The notes below the pieces were generated by a model that was given only the letters and a program-made list of their open reading frames with translations, made no database searches and was not told the DNA's origin. Source: Hymenobacter plasmatis (lineage in GTDB: Bacteria; Bacteroidota; Bacteroidia; Cytophagales; Hymenobacteraceae). From it: a DNA stretch of 64,000 nt. Location of the stretch: assembly GCF_020711255.1 (NCBI RefSeq), contig NZ_JAJFAW010000024.1, forward strand, positions 1-64,000, given 5' to 3'. The translations under genes were made by a program, and so were the position numbers. Below, piece after piece: positions 57,172 through 64,000 of the stretch. Position 1 is the first letter of the stretch. Each line of letters starts with the position of its first letter.

Positions 57172-58056
57172 ATGACGAACGCCTCCAAAGCCATCAACCG
57201 CCCTGCCTCCGAATGGGAGAACGCGGCTTTCATCATTGCCGGCGTGTTTTCGGCCGCCTTTGGCCTGAAGGCCTTTCTGCTTTCCAGTCACTTTATCGAC
57301 GGGGGCGTAACGGGCGTTTCCATGCTGCTGGCGGCGGGACTGAAGCTGCCGCTAGCGCCTTTTATTCTGATAATTAACCTCCCCTTTGTGGCCCTGGGCT
57401 ACAACCAGATGGGGCGGCGGTTTGCCCTGCGCAGTGCCTTGGGCATCGGGGGGCTGGCGCTGGTGCTGGCCTTTGTGCCCTTCCCCGACGTCACCCCCGA
57501 CCTGTTGCTCACGTCCGTTTTCGGCGGGGTGTTCATCGGGGCCGGGATTGGGCTGGCCATGCGCGGCGGCGCCGTGCTCGACGGCACCGAAATAGCCGCC
57601 CTGCTGGTGAGCCGCCACCTGGTGCTGCTCAAAGTCAGCGACATTATCCTGATTCTGAATCTGCTGATTTTTGGCGCGGCGGTCTTTGTGCTGGGTACCG
57701 AGCCGGCGCTGTACTCCATGCTCACCTACTTCGCGGCGGCCCGCGTGATGGAGTTTGTGCTCAACGGCATCGAGCAGTACACCGGCGTCACCATCGTGTC
57801 GGAAGCAAGCGAGGCCATTCGCCTGGCCATTACCGAAGGCCTGGGCCGGGGCGTCACAATTTACCAGGGCAAGTCGGGCTTTGGCCGGCGCGGCGACCAG
57901 CTCCACGAGCGCGACATCATCTTCACCGTCGTCACGAGACTGGAGCTGCCGCAGCTCCGGGCCGAAGTGCAGCGCCTCGACCCGCAAGCGTTTATCGTGC
58001 AATACGGCATCGACGATGCCCAGGGCGGCATTATCAAGAAGCGGCCGCTGCACTAG
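57172..58056 (+). CDS. YitT family membrane protein
   Basis: This 294-residue protein has five or six N-terminal helices with the YitT pattern (KAFLLSSHFIDGGVTGVSML, then GGVFIGAGIGLAMRGGAVLDG TEIAALLVS). A soluble C-terminal DUF2179 domain follows (GRGVTIYQGKSGFGRRGDQL, LDPQAFIVQYGIDDAQGG). Function is unknown despite wide conservation. The ATG at 57172 is chosen because earlier starts lie in or against the terminator. Repeats fill the gap after it. Confidence 0.88.
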   Translation: MTNASKAINRPASEWENAAFIIAGVFSAAFGLKAFLLSSHFIDGGVTGVSMLLAAGLKLPLAPFILIINLPFVALGYNQMGRRFALRSALGIGGLALVLAFVPFPDVTPDLLLTSVFGGVFIGAGIGLAMRGGAVLDGTEIAALLVSRHLVLLKVSDIILILNLLIFGAAVFVLGTEPALYSMLTYFAAARVMEFVLNGIEQYTGVTIVSEASEAIRLAITEGLGRGVTIYQGKSGFGRRGDQLHERDIIFTVVTRLELPQLRAEVQRLDPQAFIVQYGIDDAQGGIIKKRPLH

Positions 58057-58077
58057 CTCTAAAACAATCAGTTTAGA

Positions 58078-58262
58078 CGTCATGCAGCGCGCAACGAAGC
58101 ATCTTGCTTGCACTAATAAACCCAATCGGCTGTCATGCTGACGAAGGAAGCATCTTATCACGTTCGGACGATTCGTTCAAACCTGATAAGATGCTTCCTT
58201 CGTCAGCATGACAAATGGCGCGGGTGAGATGCTTCGGTGCGCTCGGCTCGGCCTGACGGCCA
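58078..58262. repeat. Family A copy 4 (58131-58213) nested in an older family A copy
   Basis: The inner element has perfect 30-bp arms (58131-58160, 58184-58213) around a 23-nt loop. On its left lies a half element GTCATGCAGCGCGCAACG...CATCTTGC (58079-58107). On its right is a matching diverged half GAGATGCTTCGGTGCGCTC...CCTGACGG (58227-58260). The halves look like the arms of one earlier copy split by the inner one. It lies between the convergent YitT (+) and oxidoreductase (-) genes. Confidence 0.75.
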
Positions 58263-58289
58263 ATCCGAATGGCGAACCAGAGCACTCGC

Positions 58290-58940
58290 TTAAGCTTTCT
58301 TGAGCAGCTTGAAGGCGTGGGTCCACTGGTTGGCGCGGAAGCCGGGAATGCACCAGAGTATGCTCAGCGGCTCGATGGCCCGGGCGGCTTCGGCGCCACC
58401 CATGTCTTCGGGGTCGAAACCGAAGGCGCGCACCACCCCGGCTGCTTCCGATTTGGCACCTTCATCGTTGCCGCAGATAAACATGGTGGGCCGCTCGCCG
58501 CCGTAGTCGGGGTTGACCATCACGGCCGCCCCGATGCTGTTAAAGGCCTTCACAAAGTTGGCGCCGGGCACGGCCTGCTGGCACTCTTCCATCAGCGACT
58601 CGTCGAAGTTCGTAAAGAACCGTAGCACACCGTTTTTCGGCGGCACGTCATCAATGGGGTTGGTGGCGTCCAAGATGGTTTTGCCGGCCATGGTGCTGGC
58701 ATCCAGGGTGCGGAGCAAGTGCATAGCCACATGGCCTTTCACGGCCAGCACCAGGAGCTCCCCAAAGGCCGCGGCGTCGGCAAAGCTGCCCACGCGCCCC
58801 GCCGAGCCGGCCTTGGCCTGCCAGGTGGCCAGCTTGTCGGGGTGGCCGGTGCCCAGCATCACGGTGTGGCCTTGGCCGATAAACCCATCGGCCAGGGTGG
58901 TAGCGACCACGCCGGAGCCCAGAATGCCAATATTTTTCAT
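58290..58940 (-). CDS. NADPH-dependent F420-reductase-like oxidoreductase
   Basis: This 216-residue Rossmann protein starts MKNIGILGSGVVATTLADGF (GxGxxA dinucleotide motif at residues 8-13) and continues with GHTVMLGTGHPDKL. It has VLAVKGHVAMHLL and TILDATNPIDDV. It matches the coenzyme-F420-dependent NADP oxidoreductase family (PF03807), whose members in this phylum probably use NADP(H) with unknown partners. The C-terminal region ends ANQWTHAFKLLKKA. Confidence 0.85.
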   Translation of the reverse strand: MKNIGILGSGVVATTLADGFIGQGHTVMLGTGHPDKLATWQAKAGSAGRVGSFADAAAFGELLVLAVKGHVAMHLLRTLDASTMAGKTILDATNPIDDVPPKNGVLRFFTNFDESLMEECQQAVPGANFVKAFNSIGAAVMVNPDYGGERPTMFICGNDEGAKSEAAGVVRAFGFDPEDMGGAEAARAIEPLSILWCIPGFRANQWTHAFKLLKKA

Positions 58941-59086
58941 AGAACGAGCGGGTGTTGAGGTAAAGTCGAGAGAAGATAAAAATAGGGTATATCCGCTTTT
59001 ATATCAAGCTGAACAGCTGATAATCAACTTACTTTAGGCCTCCTTTTAGCTCAACTATTCCAACGCACCTACCTGGCAATGGGCCC

Positions 59087-59139
59087 GAAAAAGAGCCGGC
59101 TGGAGCAGCGCGATGTGACGCGCCGCTCCAGCCGGCTCC
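59087..59139 (-). terminator. Intrinsic terminator of the nitroreductase gene
   Basis: GAGCCGGCTGGAGC and GCTCCAGCCGGCTC form a long GC stem; on the minus strand it is followed by a T5 run (reads as AAAAA at 59088-59092 on the plus strand). It lies 39 bp after the nitroreductase stop. Confidence 0.8.
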
Positions 59140-59177
59140 ATAACCTGATTCGTTGGGCTCAACAACGCCCAGCCCAA

Positions 59178-59807
59178 TTACACCGTGGCCTGGTCGTAGC
59201 GCTCGGTGGCCGGCGTAGGCCACTCGCCTTCAAACATGAACTCGGCCAGCGGCTTGCGAACGCGGGGCGCTATTTCCTTGTCGCGCAGCCCATCGGGCAG
59301 GCTGGCGGGGTCGCCGGGGTAGCCCAACGTGAACACGGCCACCGGCTCGTACCCGGCGGGCAGGCCGAAGGCGGTGCGCACCTTGTCGATGGAGAAGCCG
59401 GCCATCTGGTGCACTTGCAGGCCCAGCTCGGCGGCCTGAATGGCGAGCGTGGCGGTGGCCTGGCCCACGTCGTGCAGGGCGTGGCGGTTGGGGTTGTCGT
59501 CGTGCGAGAAGTGGAGCTTGGCGATGCTCACGACCAGCACGGGGGCGCTTTTGGCCCACACCTGGTTGAATTCGCCCATGCTGCTCAGGATTTTATTGTA
59601 GGCTTCGGGGCTGGTGGCGCGGGTGCCCACCAGGTAGCGCCAGGGCTGCTCGCCAAAGCAGGACGCGGCCGAAGAAGCGGCGGCAAAAACCTGCTTGAGC
59701 ACGTCGGCCGGCACGGGCTGGGTGCTGTAGGCCCGGGGGCTGCGGCGCTGCGCCAGCACGGGCAGAATGGGAGATTCGAGAACGAGGAGGTTGGTGGTAT
59801 CGGCCAT
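59178..59807 (-). CDS. Nitroreductase family protein
   Basis: This FMN-dependent oxidoreductase has 209 residues. Features are LAQRRSPRAYSTQPVPADVL (FMN-phosphate Arg/Ser region), SCFGEQPWRYLVGT and GLQVHQMAGFSIDKVRTAFG, with VAVFTLGYPGDPASLPDGL near the C-terminus. Members reduce nitro compounds, quinones or flavins with NAD(P)H. It carries its own terminator and appears monocistronic. Confidence 0.9.
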   Translation of the reverse strand: MADTTNLLVLESPILPVLAQRRSPRAYSTQPVPADVLKQVFAAASSAASCFGEQPWRYLVGTRATSPEAYNKILSSMGEFNQVWAKSAPVLVVSIAKLHFSHDDNPNRHALHDVGQATATLAIQAAELGLQVHQMAGFSIDKVRTAFGLPAGYEPVAVFTLGYPGDPASLPDGLRDKEIAPRVRKPLAEFMFEGEWPTPATERYDQATV

Positions 59808-59986
59808 GAGCGGCTAAAAATGATGAGAAAGAATGCCGGTAACCGCGGCCGGGCCCCGATGTTTTGGCGGCCAGCCGGGTGGTTTCCAGCTCAAGTATTC
59901 AAAAAAATCCATTTACAGTGGCAACTAAACGCCAATGAGCTTACCTTTCGCCACCTTCCTTCCACCGTTCCTTCGCCTGAGCCCCC

Positions 59987-61825
59987 ATGCCCAATACGTT
60001 AATCGCCTCCGAACCCTTGTTTCCCGACGCTTTGCTGGTGGAAGTGGCTTGGGAAGTTTGCAACCAGGTGGGCGGCATCTACACGGTTATCCGGTCGAAA
60101 GTGCCGGCCACCATGCCGGCCTGGGACGACCGGTACTGCCTGCTGGGCCCGTACTTTCCCAACCAGGCGCAGGGCGAGTTTGAGCCGCTCGACGAGTTGG
60201 CCGTGCACACCGCTTCCGACCCGTTTGGGGCCGCCGTGCGCACCATGCGCGCGCAGGGCTTCGAGGTGCACATCGGCACCTGGCTGGTAACGGGCCGGCC
60301 CCGCGCGGTGCTCATCAACCCGTTTCAGGCCTACCCCCAGCTGGGCCAACTCAAGTCGGACCTCTGGCAGCGCCACAGCATCCCCTCGCCCGACAACGAC
60401 GACTTGCTGCACCAGGTCATCGCATTCGGGCACCTCACCACCATTTTCTTCCAGCACGTGGCGGCGCAGGTGCCGCCGGCGCAGCGCCTGCTGGGCCACT
60501 TCCACGAGTGGATGACCGGTGTGGCCATCCCGGAGCTGCGCCGCCTGCAAGTACCGGTGCACCTGCTATTTACCACGCACGCCACCCTGCTCGGCCGCTA
60601 CCTGGCCATGAACGACCCCAACTTCTACGACCACCTGATGTGGGTGAACTGGGAGGCCGAGGCGCGCAAGTTCAACATTGAGCCGGCCGTGCGCATGGAG
60701 CGCGCCGCCGCCCACGGCAGCCACGTCTTCACTACGGTGAGCGAGCTCACGGTGCGCGAGTGCATTTACCTGCTCGACCGGATTCCGGACGCCGTGCTGC
60801 CCAACGGGCTCAACATCGAGCGGTTTGTGGCCCTGCACGAATTCCAGAACCTGCACCAGCAGTACAAGGCCAAAATCCACGAGTTCGTGATGGCGCACTT
60901 CTTCCAGTCGTATTCCTTCGACCTGGACCAGACGCTGTACTTCTTCACCTCGGGCCGCTACGAGTACCACAACAAAGGTTTCGACCTGACGCTGGAAGCC
61001 CTGGCCCGGCTCAACCACCGCCTACAAGTGAGTGGCATCGACCTGAACGTGGTGATGTTTTTCATCACCAAACGGCCCTTCACCAGCATCAACCCCCAGG
61101 TGCTGGAGCGCCGCGCCATGCTCGACGAAGTGCACGAAACCTGCCGCGCCATTGAGCACCAGGTGGGCGAGCGGCTGTTCTACGCCGCTGCCTCGAGCGC
61201 CGACCACAAGCTGCCCGACCTCGACAGCATGGTGGACGACTACTGGAAGCTGCGCTACCGCCGCACCCTGCAAAGCTGGAAAACCAATGCCCTGCCCTCG
61301 GTCATCACCCACAACCTGGTGAACGACCAGGACGATGACATCCTGAACTTTATGCGGCGGGCCAAGCTACTCAACCACCGCCACGACCGGGTGAAAATGG
61401 TGTACCACCCCGATTTTGTGTCGCCCTCCTCGCCCCTGCTGGGCATGGAGTACGGCCAGTTTGTGCGGGGCTGCCACATGGGCGTATTCCCGAGCTACTA
61501 CGAGCCCTGGGGCTACACCCCGCTCGAATGCGTGGCCCGCGGCGTGCCCGCCATTACCTCCGACCTGTCGGGCTTTGGCGACTACGTGCTCCAGACCATC
61601 CCCGACCCCGAGCAGAAAGGCATTTTTGTGGTGCACCGCCAGGAAAAATCCTTCGACGAGTCGGCCGAAGAGCTCACCGAAATGCTCTGGCAGTTTGTGC
61701 AGCTCAACCGCCGCGAGCGCATCATGCAGCGCAATGCCGTGGAAAGCTCTGCCGAGCTCTTCGACTGGAAAAACCTGCGCGTGCACTATGACCGGGCGTA
61801 TGCCCTGGCCCTGGACCGGAAATAA
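59987..61825 (+). CDS. Eukaryotic-type (GT3) glycogen synthase
   Basis: This 612-residue enzyme belongs to the GT3 family rather than to bacterial GlgA (GT5). The N-terminus has LLVEVAWEVCNQVGGIYTVI and RSKVPATMPAWDDRYCLLGP. The acceptor domain follows with GHFHEWMTGVAIPELRRL and FTTHATLLGRYLA. Near the C-terminus is the nucleotide-sugar motif VFPSYYEPWGYTPLECVARG with two Glu. It should extend alpha-1,4-glucan from UDP-glucose. With the GH13 branching-type enzyme at 55199 it forms a plausible storage-glucan pathway, without GlgC in the window. Confidence 0.9.
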   Translation: MPNTLIASEPLFPDALLVEVAWEVCNQVGGIYTVIRSKVPATMPAWDDRYCLLGPYFPNQAQGEFEPLDELAVHTASDPFGAAVRTMRAQGFEVHIGTWLVTGRPRAVLINPFQAYPQLGQLKSDLWQRHSIPSPDNDDLLHQVIAFGHLTTIFFQHVAAQVPPAQRLLGHFHEWMTGVAIPELRRLQVPVHLLFTTHATLLGRYLAMNDPNFYDHLMWVNWEAEARKFNIEPAVRMERAAAHGSHVFTTVSELTVRECIYLLDRIPDAVLPNGLNIERFVALHEFQNLHQQYKAKIHEFVMAHFFQSYSFDLDQTLYFFTSGRYEYHNKGFDLTLEALARLNHRLQVSGIDLNVVMFFITKRPFTSINPQVLERRAMLDEVHETCRAIEHQVGERLFYAAASSADHKLPDLDSMVDDYWKLRYRRTLQSWKTNALPSVITHNLVNDQDDDILNFMRRAKLLNHRHDRVKMVYHPDFVSPSSPLLGMEYGQFVRGCHMGVFPSYYEPWGYTPLECVARGVPAITSDLSGFGDYVLQTIPDPEQKGIFVVHRQEKSFDESAEELTEMLWQFVQLNRRERIMQRNAVESSAELFDWKNLRVHYDRAYALALDRK

Positions 61826-61892
61826 GGCACCGTTCTTGCCAACGGGACTGAAAGCGGCAGCCATTCGGCCGCTTCGGCAGCCTGGGTGCTCT

Positions 61893-62774
61893 ATGAAAGT
61901 AAAGTCCTTGTTCATTTGCGCAGGCCTGCTGGGCTTTGCCACGTTCACTGGCCTCGCCCACGAGTTCTGGCTGGAAGCGCCGCGCTTCCGCATTCAGCCC
62001 GGCCAGGTGCTCAACTTGCATCCGCTCATCGGCGCCGATTTCAAAGGCGAGCCCTGGACCAACAAGGCGGCGAAGGTGCTGCGCCTGGTGCGCTACGGCC
62101 CCGCACCTGCCGACTCTACCGACCTTACCCCCACTCCTGGCCTGGCCCCAACCGACACTTTTCGCACGGCTTTCGCCTTTGCGCGGCCGGGCACCCACAT
62201 TGTACTTCTGCGGTCTACCAATTCCTATATTGAGCTGCCCGCCGAACAGTTTACCGCCTACCTGCGCGAGGAAGGCCTGGACTTTCCGCTCAAGCTGCGC
62301 CAGGAGCGCGACCAGCAAGCCACCGCCGGCCGCGAAACCTACCGGCGCTGCGCCAAAGCGCTGGTGCAAGTGGGCGAAGCCAACGCGACTGCCGCCGTTT
62401 CGGACAGCGCTTGCCTGCACATATATGGCTTGCCGCTGGAGCTGGTGCCGGAGCAAAACCCCTACCGGCTAGCCACCGGCAAATCCCTGACAGTACGCGT
62501 GCTACGAGCCGGCTTACCTGTTTCGGGGGCAGCGGTGCAGGTGTGGCAGCGCCATTCCGGCGGGCTGCCCACCACTCATTTTACCACCCGCGCTAACCAA
62601 AACGGCCGCGTGTTGTTACGACTATCCGGACCCGGCCCATACCTGCTGGCTACCGTCAACATGACCGAGGCTCCGGCCAGACTTCGCGACCGCGCCGATT
62701 GGCAATCTACTTGGGCTTCGCTCACCTTTGCGGGCCCGCCCGCAGCCCCGTCAAGGTTTACCACGAAACATTAG
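61893..62774 (+). CDS. DUF4198 family exported protein
   Basis: This 293-residue protein starts with a signal peptide (FICAGLLGFATFTGLAH) and the characteristic HEFWLEAPRFRIQPGQVLNL of DUF4198. A His near the mature N-terminus is conserved in this family, which is sometimes linked to nickel or cobalt uptake. The second half has an Ig-like or carboxypeptidase-regulatory-like character (LTVRVLRAGLPVSGAAVQVW, RANQNGRVLLRLSGPGPYLL). Function open. It follows the glycogen synthase by 67 bp. Confidence 0.85.
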   Translation: MKVKSLFICAGLLGFATFTGLAHEFWLEAPRFRIQPGQVLNLHPLIGADFKGEPWTNKAAKVLRLVRYGPAPADSTDLTPTPGLAPTDTFRTAFAFARPGTHIVLLRSTNSYIELPAEQFTAYLREEGLDFPLKLRQERDQQATAGRETYRRCAKALVQVGEANATAAVSDSACLHIYGLPLELVPEQNPYRLATGKSLTVRVLRAGLPVSGAAVQVWQRHSGGLPTTHFTTRANQNGRVLLRLSGPGPYLLATVNMTEAPARLRDRADWQSTWASLTFAGPPAAPSRFTTKH

Positions 62775-62806
62775 CCAACTTCACCCAAAATTTTGGGTTT
62801 TTTCTT

Positions 62807-62814
62807 TACCTTCG
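62807..62814 (+). promoter_or_regulatory. Weak -7-like box (TACCTTCG)
   Basis: TACCTTCG differs from TAnnTTTG at one position and lies 30 nt above the STAS gene. A short palindrome CCCAAAATTTTGGG with T6 (62784-62803) just before it may terminate the preceding gene. Confidence 0.35.
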
Positions 62815-62844
62815 CCGTTCTCTTACCCTCCTTGCCTACGCTGT

Positions 62845-63219
62845 ATGAAGTACACGATTGATAAAAAAGAAAGCTACACCATAATCACGATTGAGGAAAA
62901 GAAGCTCGACACCACTGTTGCGCCCGACCTCAAATCGGAGTTTGTGAAGCTTAACGCTGAAGGCATTAACAACCTGATTCTCGACCTGACCAACGTAAAA
63001 TATACGGATTCGTCGGGCCTCAGCTCCATTCTTATCGCCAACCGGTTGTGCAATTCTACCGGCGGCCTTCTGGTGCTCACCGGCTTGCAAGACCACGTGC
63101 TCAAGCTCATCACCATTAGCAAACTGGAGTCGGTACTGCACATTTTGCCCACGGTAGAAGAAGGCATCGACCGGGTTTTTCTGCACGCCATCGAGCGCGA
63201 CCTCACGGATAAAGAGTAG
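62845..63219 (+). CDS. STAS domain protein (anti-sigma factor antagonist type)
   Basis: This single-domain STAS protein has 124 residues. The switch region LDLTNVKYTDSSGLSSILIA holds the Asp-Ser-Ser-Gly motif, in which the Ser is phosphorylated by an anti-sigma kinase in partner-switching systems. The N-terminal strand is YTIITIEEKKLD, and the last helix follows HILPTVEEGIDRVFLHAI. A PP2C phosphatase of the type that acts on such proteins is encoded at 34683, far from here; no kinase is nearby. Confidence 0.9.
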   Translation: MKYTIDKKESYTIITIEEKKLDTTVAPDLKSEFVKLNAEGINNLILDLTNVKYTDSSGLSSILIANRLCNSTGGLLVLTGLQDHVLKLITISKLESVLHILPTVEEGIDRVFLHAIERDLTDKE

Positions 63220-63225
63220 GCTGAA

Positions 63226-63338
63226 GTTGTCAGTGGTTGGTTGTCAGTTGTCAGTTTGTTGAAGCTGGCAACCGGCAACCAACTTTTTATTACCCCCCTG
63301 CCAGCACCCTGACCACCGCCACTTATCAACTGACAACT
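63226..63338. repeat. Family E repeat with GTTGTCAGTTG-type inverted copies
   Basis: Copies of TTGTCAGT (63228, 63241, 63249) on one side face AACTGACAAC (63329-63338) on the other; inner GTTGGTTGTC and GGCAACCAAC also pair. It occupies the space between the STAS and RNase Z genes, ending 8 bp before the latter. Confidence 0.65.
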
Positions 63339-63346
63339 ATTTCGCC

Positions 63347-64000
63347 TTGACTTTTGAGCTGAAGATTTTGGGCTCCGCCTCCGCTACGCCGGTCCTGGCC
63401 CGCCACCCCACGGCGCAGGTGCTCACGGTGGGCGCGAATAGCTACCTGATTGATTGCGGCGAGGGCACCCAGTGGCAAATGCTGGAGCACCGCGTGCGGC
63501 CCCATCAGCTGCGGGCCATTTTCATCTCGCACCTCCACGGCGACCATTACTTTGGGCTGTTTGGCTTGCTGGGCACCATGCACCTGCAGGGCCGTACCCA
63601 GCCGCTGCAAATCATCGGCCCGCCCGGCCTCGACGAGGTGCTCACCACGCAGGCCCGGGTTTCCAACATGCAGATGGGCTTCACGATGGAGTTTATCCCC
63701 GTGGATACCGAAGCGCATGCCGTGGTGTACGAAGACGCGCTTATCACCGTGGCGTCGCTGCCCATGCGGCACCGCATTCCGTGCGCCGGCTACTTGTTTT
63801 CCGAACGGCCGCGACGTGCCAACCTACTGAAGGACAAGCTGCCTGCCGGGCTCCGCCCCGAGCAGCTCGCGCGCCTGGCGCAGGGCGAAGACCTGGCCGC
63901 CGATGAGCACCAGCCCGGCCTGCGCCACGCCGACGTGGCCGGCCGCCCGCCGACCCCGCGCCGCTACGCTTTCTTCTCCGACACGCTGTACACGCCCGCC
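63347..64000 (+). CDS. rnz: Ribonuclease Z (5' part, cut by window end)
   Basis: The frame opens at a TTG (63347) and reads LTFELKILGSASATPVLARH, matching the start of Bacteroidota RNase Z. The metallo-beta-lactamase motif IFISHLHGDHYFGLFGLLG is at about residues 57-75, followed by QIIGPPGLDEVL and AFFSDTLYTPA at the window edge. RNase Z removes the 3' trailer from tRNA precursors. About 218 of an expected 300 or so residues are present. No ATG or GTG fits the conserved N-terminus. Confidence 0.9.
   Translation, partial: MTFELKILGSASATPVLARHPTAQVLTVGANSYLIDCGEGTQWQMLEHRVRPHQLRAIFISHLHGDHYFGLFGLLGTMHLQGRTQPLQIIGPPGLDEVLTTQARVSNMQMGFTMEFIPVDTEAHAVVYEDALITVASLPMRHRIPCAGYLFSERPRRANLLKDKLPAGLRPEQLARLAQGEDLAADEHQPGLRHADVAGRPPTPRRYAFFSDTLYTPA

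Noticed and set aside
62784..62803. CCCAAAATTTTGGG with T6 as a terminator of the DUF4198 gene
   Set aside because: The stem can hold only about five base pairs around a four-base loop and is AT-rich; termination is possible but weak, so it is mentioned only with the promoter box.
63226..63338. Direct TTGTCAGT copies as a CRISPR-like array
   Set aside because: The units are short, unevenly spaced and partly inverted, with no regular spacers; this is a palindromic repeat.
1..64000. tRNA, rRNA, replication origin or complete phage/plasmid module
   Set aside because: Looking through the intergenic gaps I found no cloverleaf-like sequence, rRNA segment, integrase, relaxase or phage structural gene.

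Overview
The window looks like a chromosomal segment from a Hymenobacter-like member of the Bacteroidota (order Cytophagales). The DNA is GC-rich. Many genes are preceded by the Bacteroidota-type promoter box TAnnTTTG, and Shine-Dalgarno sequences are weak or absent. The gene content fits: a TonB-dependent receptor with a carboxypeptidase-like N-terminal domain, LytS/LytTR two-component pairs, a BlaI/BlaR1-type pair, an ECF sigma factor next to a beta-barrel protein, YceI, DUF305, and a eukaryotic-type (GT3) glycogen synthase. The genus is an inference; there is no rRNA in the window, and I saw no tRNA, CRISPR array or complete insertion sequence.

Layout. 0-1 kb: the 3' tail of a transposase abutting a DUF885 gene that lacks its N-terminal half. 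1-9 kb: menE, an outer-membrane protein, three small membrane proteins (one ABA4-like), then two LytS/LytTR pairs facing each other tail to tail. 9-16 kb: a periplasmic repeat protein, a beta-barrel protein, a TonB receptor, a PAS-only protein and TatD. 16.4-18.4 kb: a BlaI repressor and an M56 protease that ends in POTRA-like repeats, behind three operator-like sites 20 bp apart. 18.5-26.5 kb: an exopolysaccharide locus (GT2, polysaccharide deacetylase, GT4, Wzx flippase, and divergently Wzz and O-antigen ligase). 26.5-34.5 kb: an accessory stretch with an MhqO/MhqD/YceI electrophile-response group, a metal P-type ATPase coupled to a DUF305 lipoprotein, and two broken genes (serine hydrolase, efflux adaptor). 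34.7-42 kb: a PP2C phosphatase, an oligopeptide-type permease, cytochrome c, a GT2/LPG-synthase-like operon, ruvC and PhzF. 42-45.7 kb: ECF sigma factor, membrane-anchored beta-barrel protein, lipoprotein. 46-54 kb: hutI, 2'-5' RNA ligase-like protein, GT39, YfcC-type carrier, alpha/beta hydrolase. 54-64 kb: GH13 branching-type enzyme, YitT, oxidoreductases, GT3 glycogen synthase, DUF4198, STAS and the start of RNase Z.

The most unusual signal is a set of dispersed palindromic repeats. One family (6593-6690, 20876-20980, 39195-39283) sits inside or at the end of protein-coding genes. All three copies are read in the same phase and encode a shared peptide of the form NEEL..RNEEL...NSSF..P.SSL, or its first residues. 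This resembles the strategy of the Rickettsia palindromic elements. Four further palindrome families lie in intergenic DNA, mostly between convergent genes, and two copies appear to be nested inside older palindromes.
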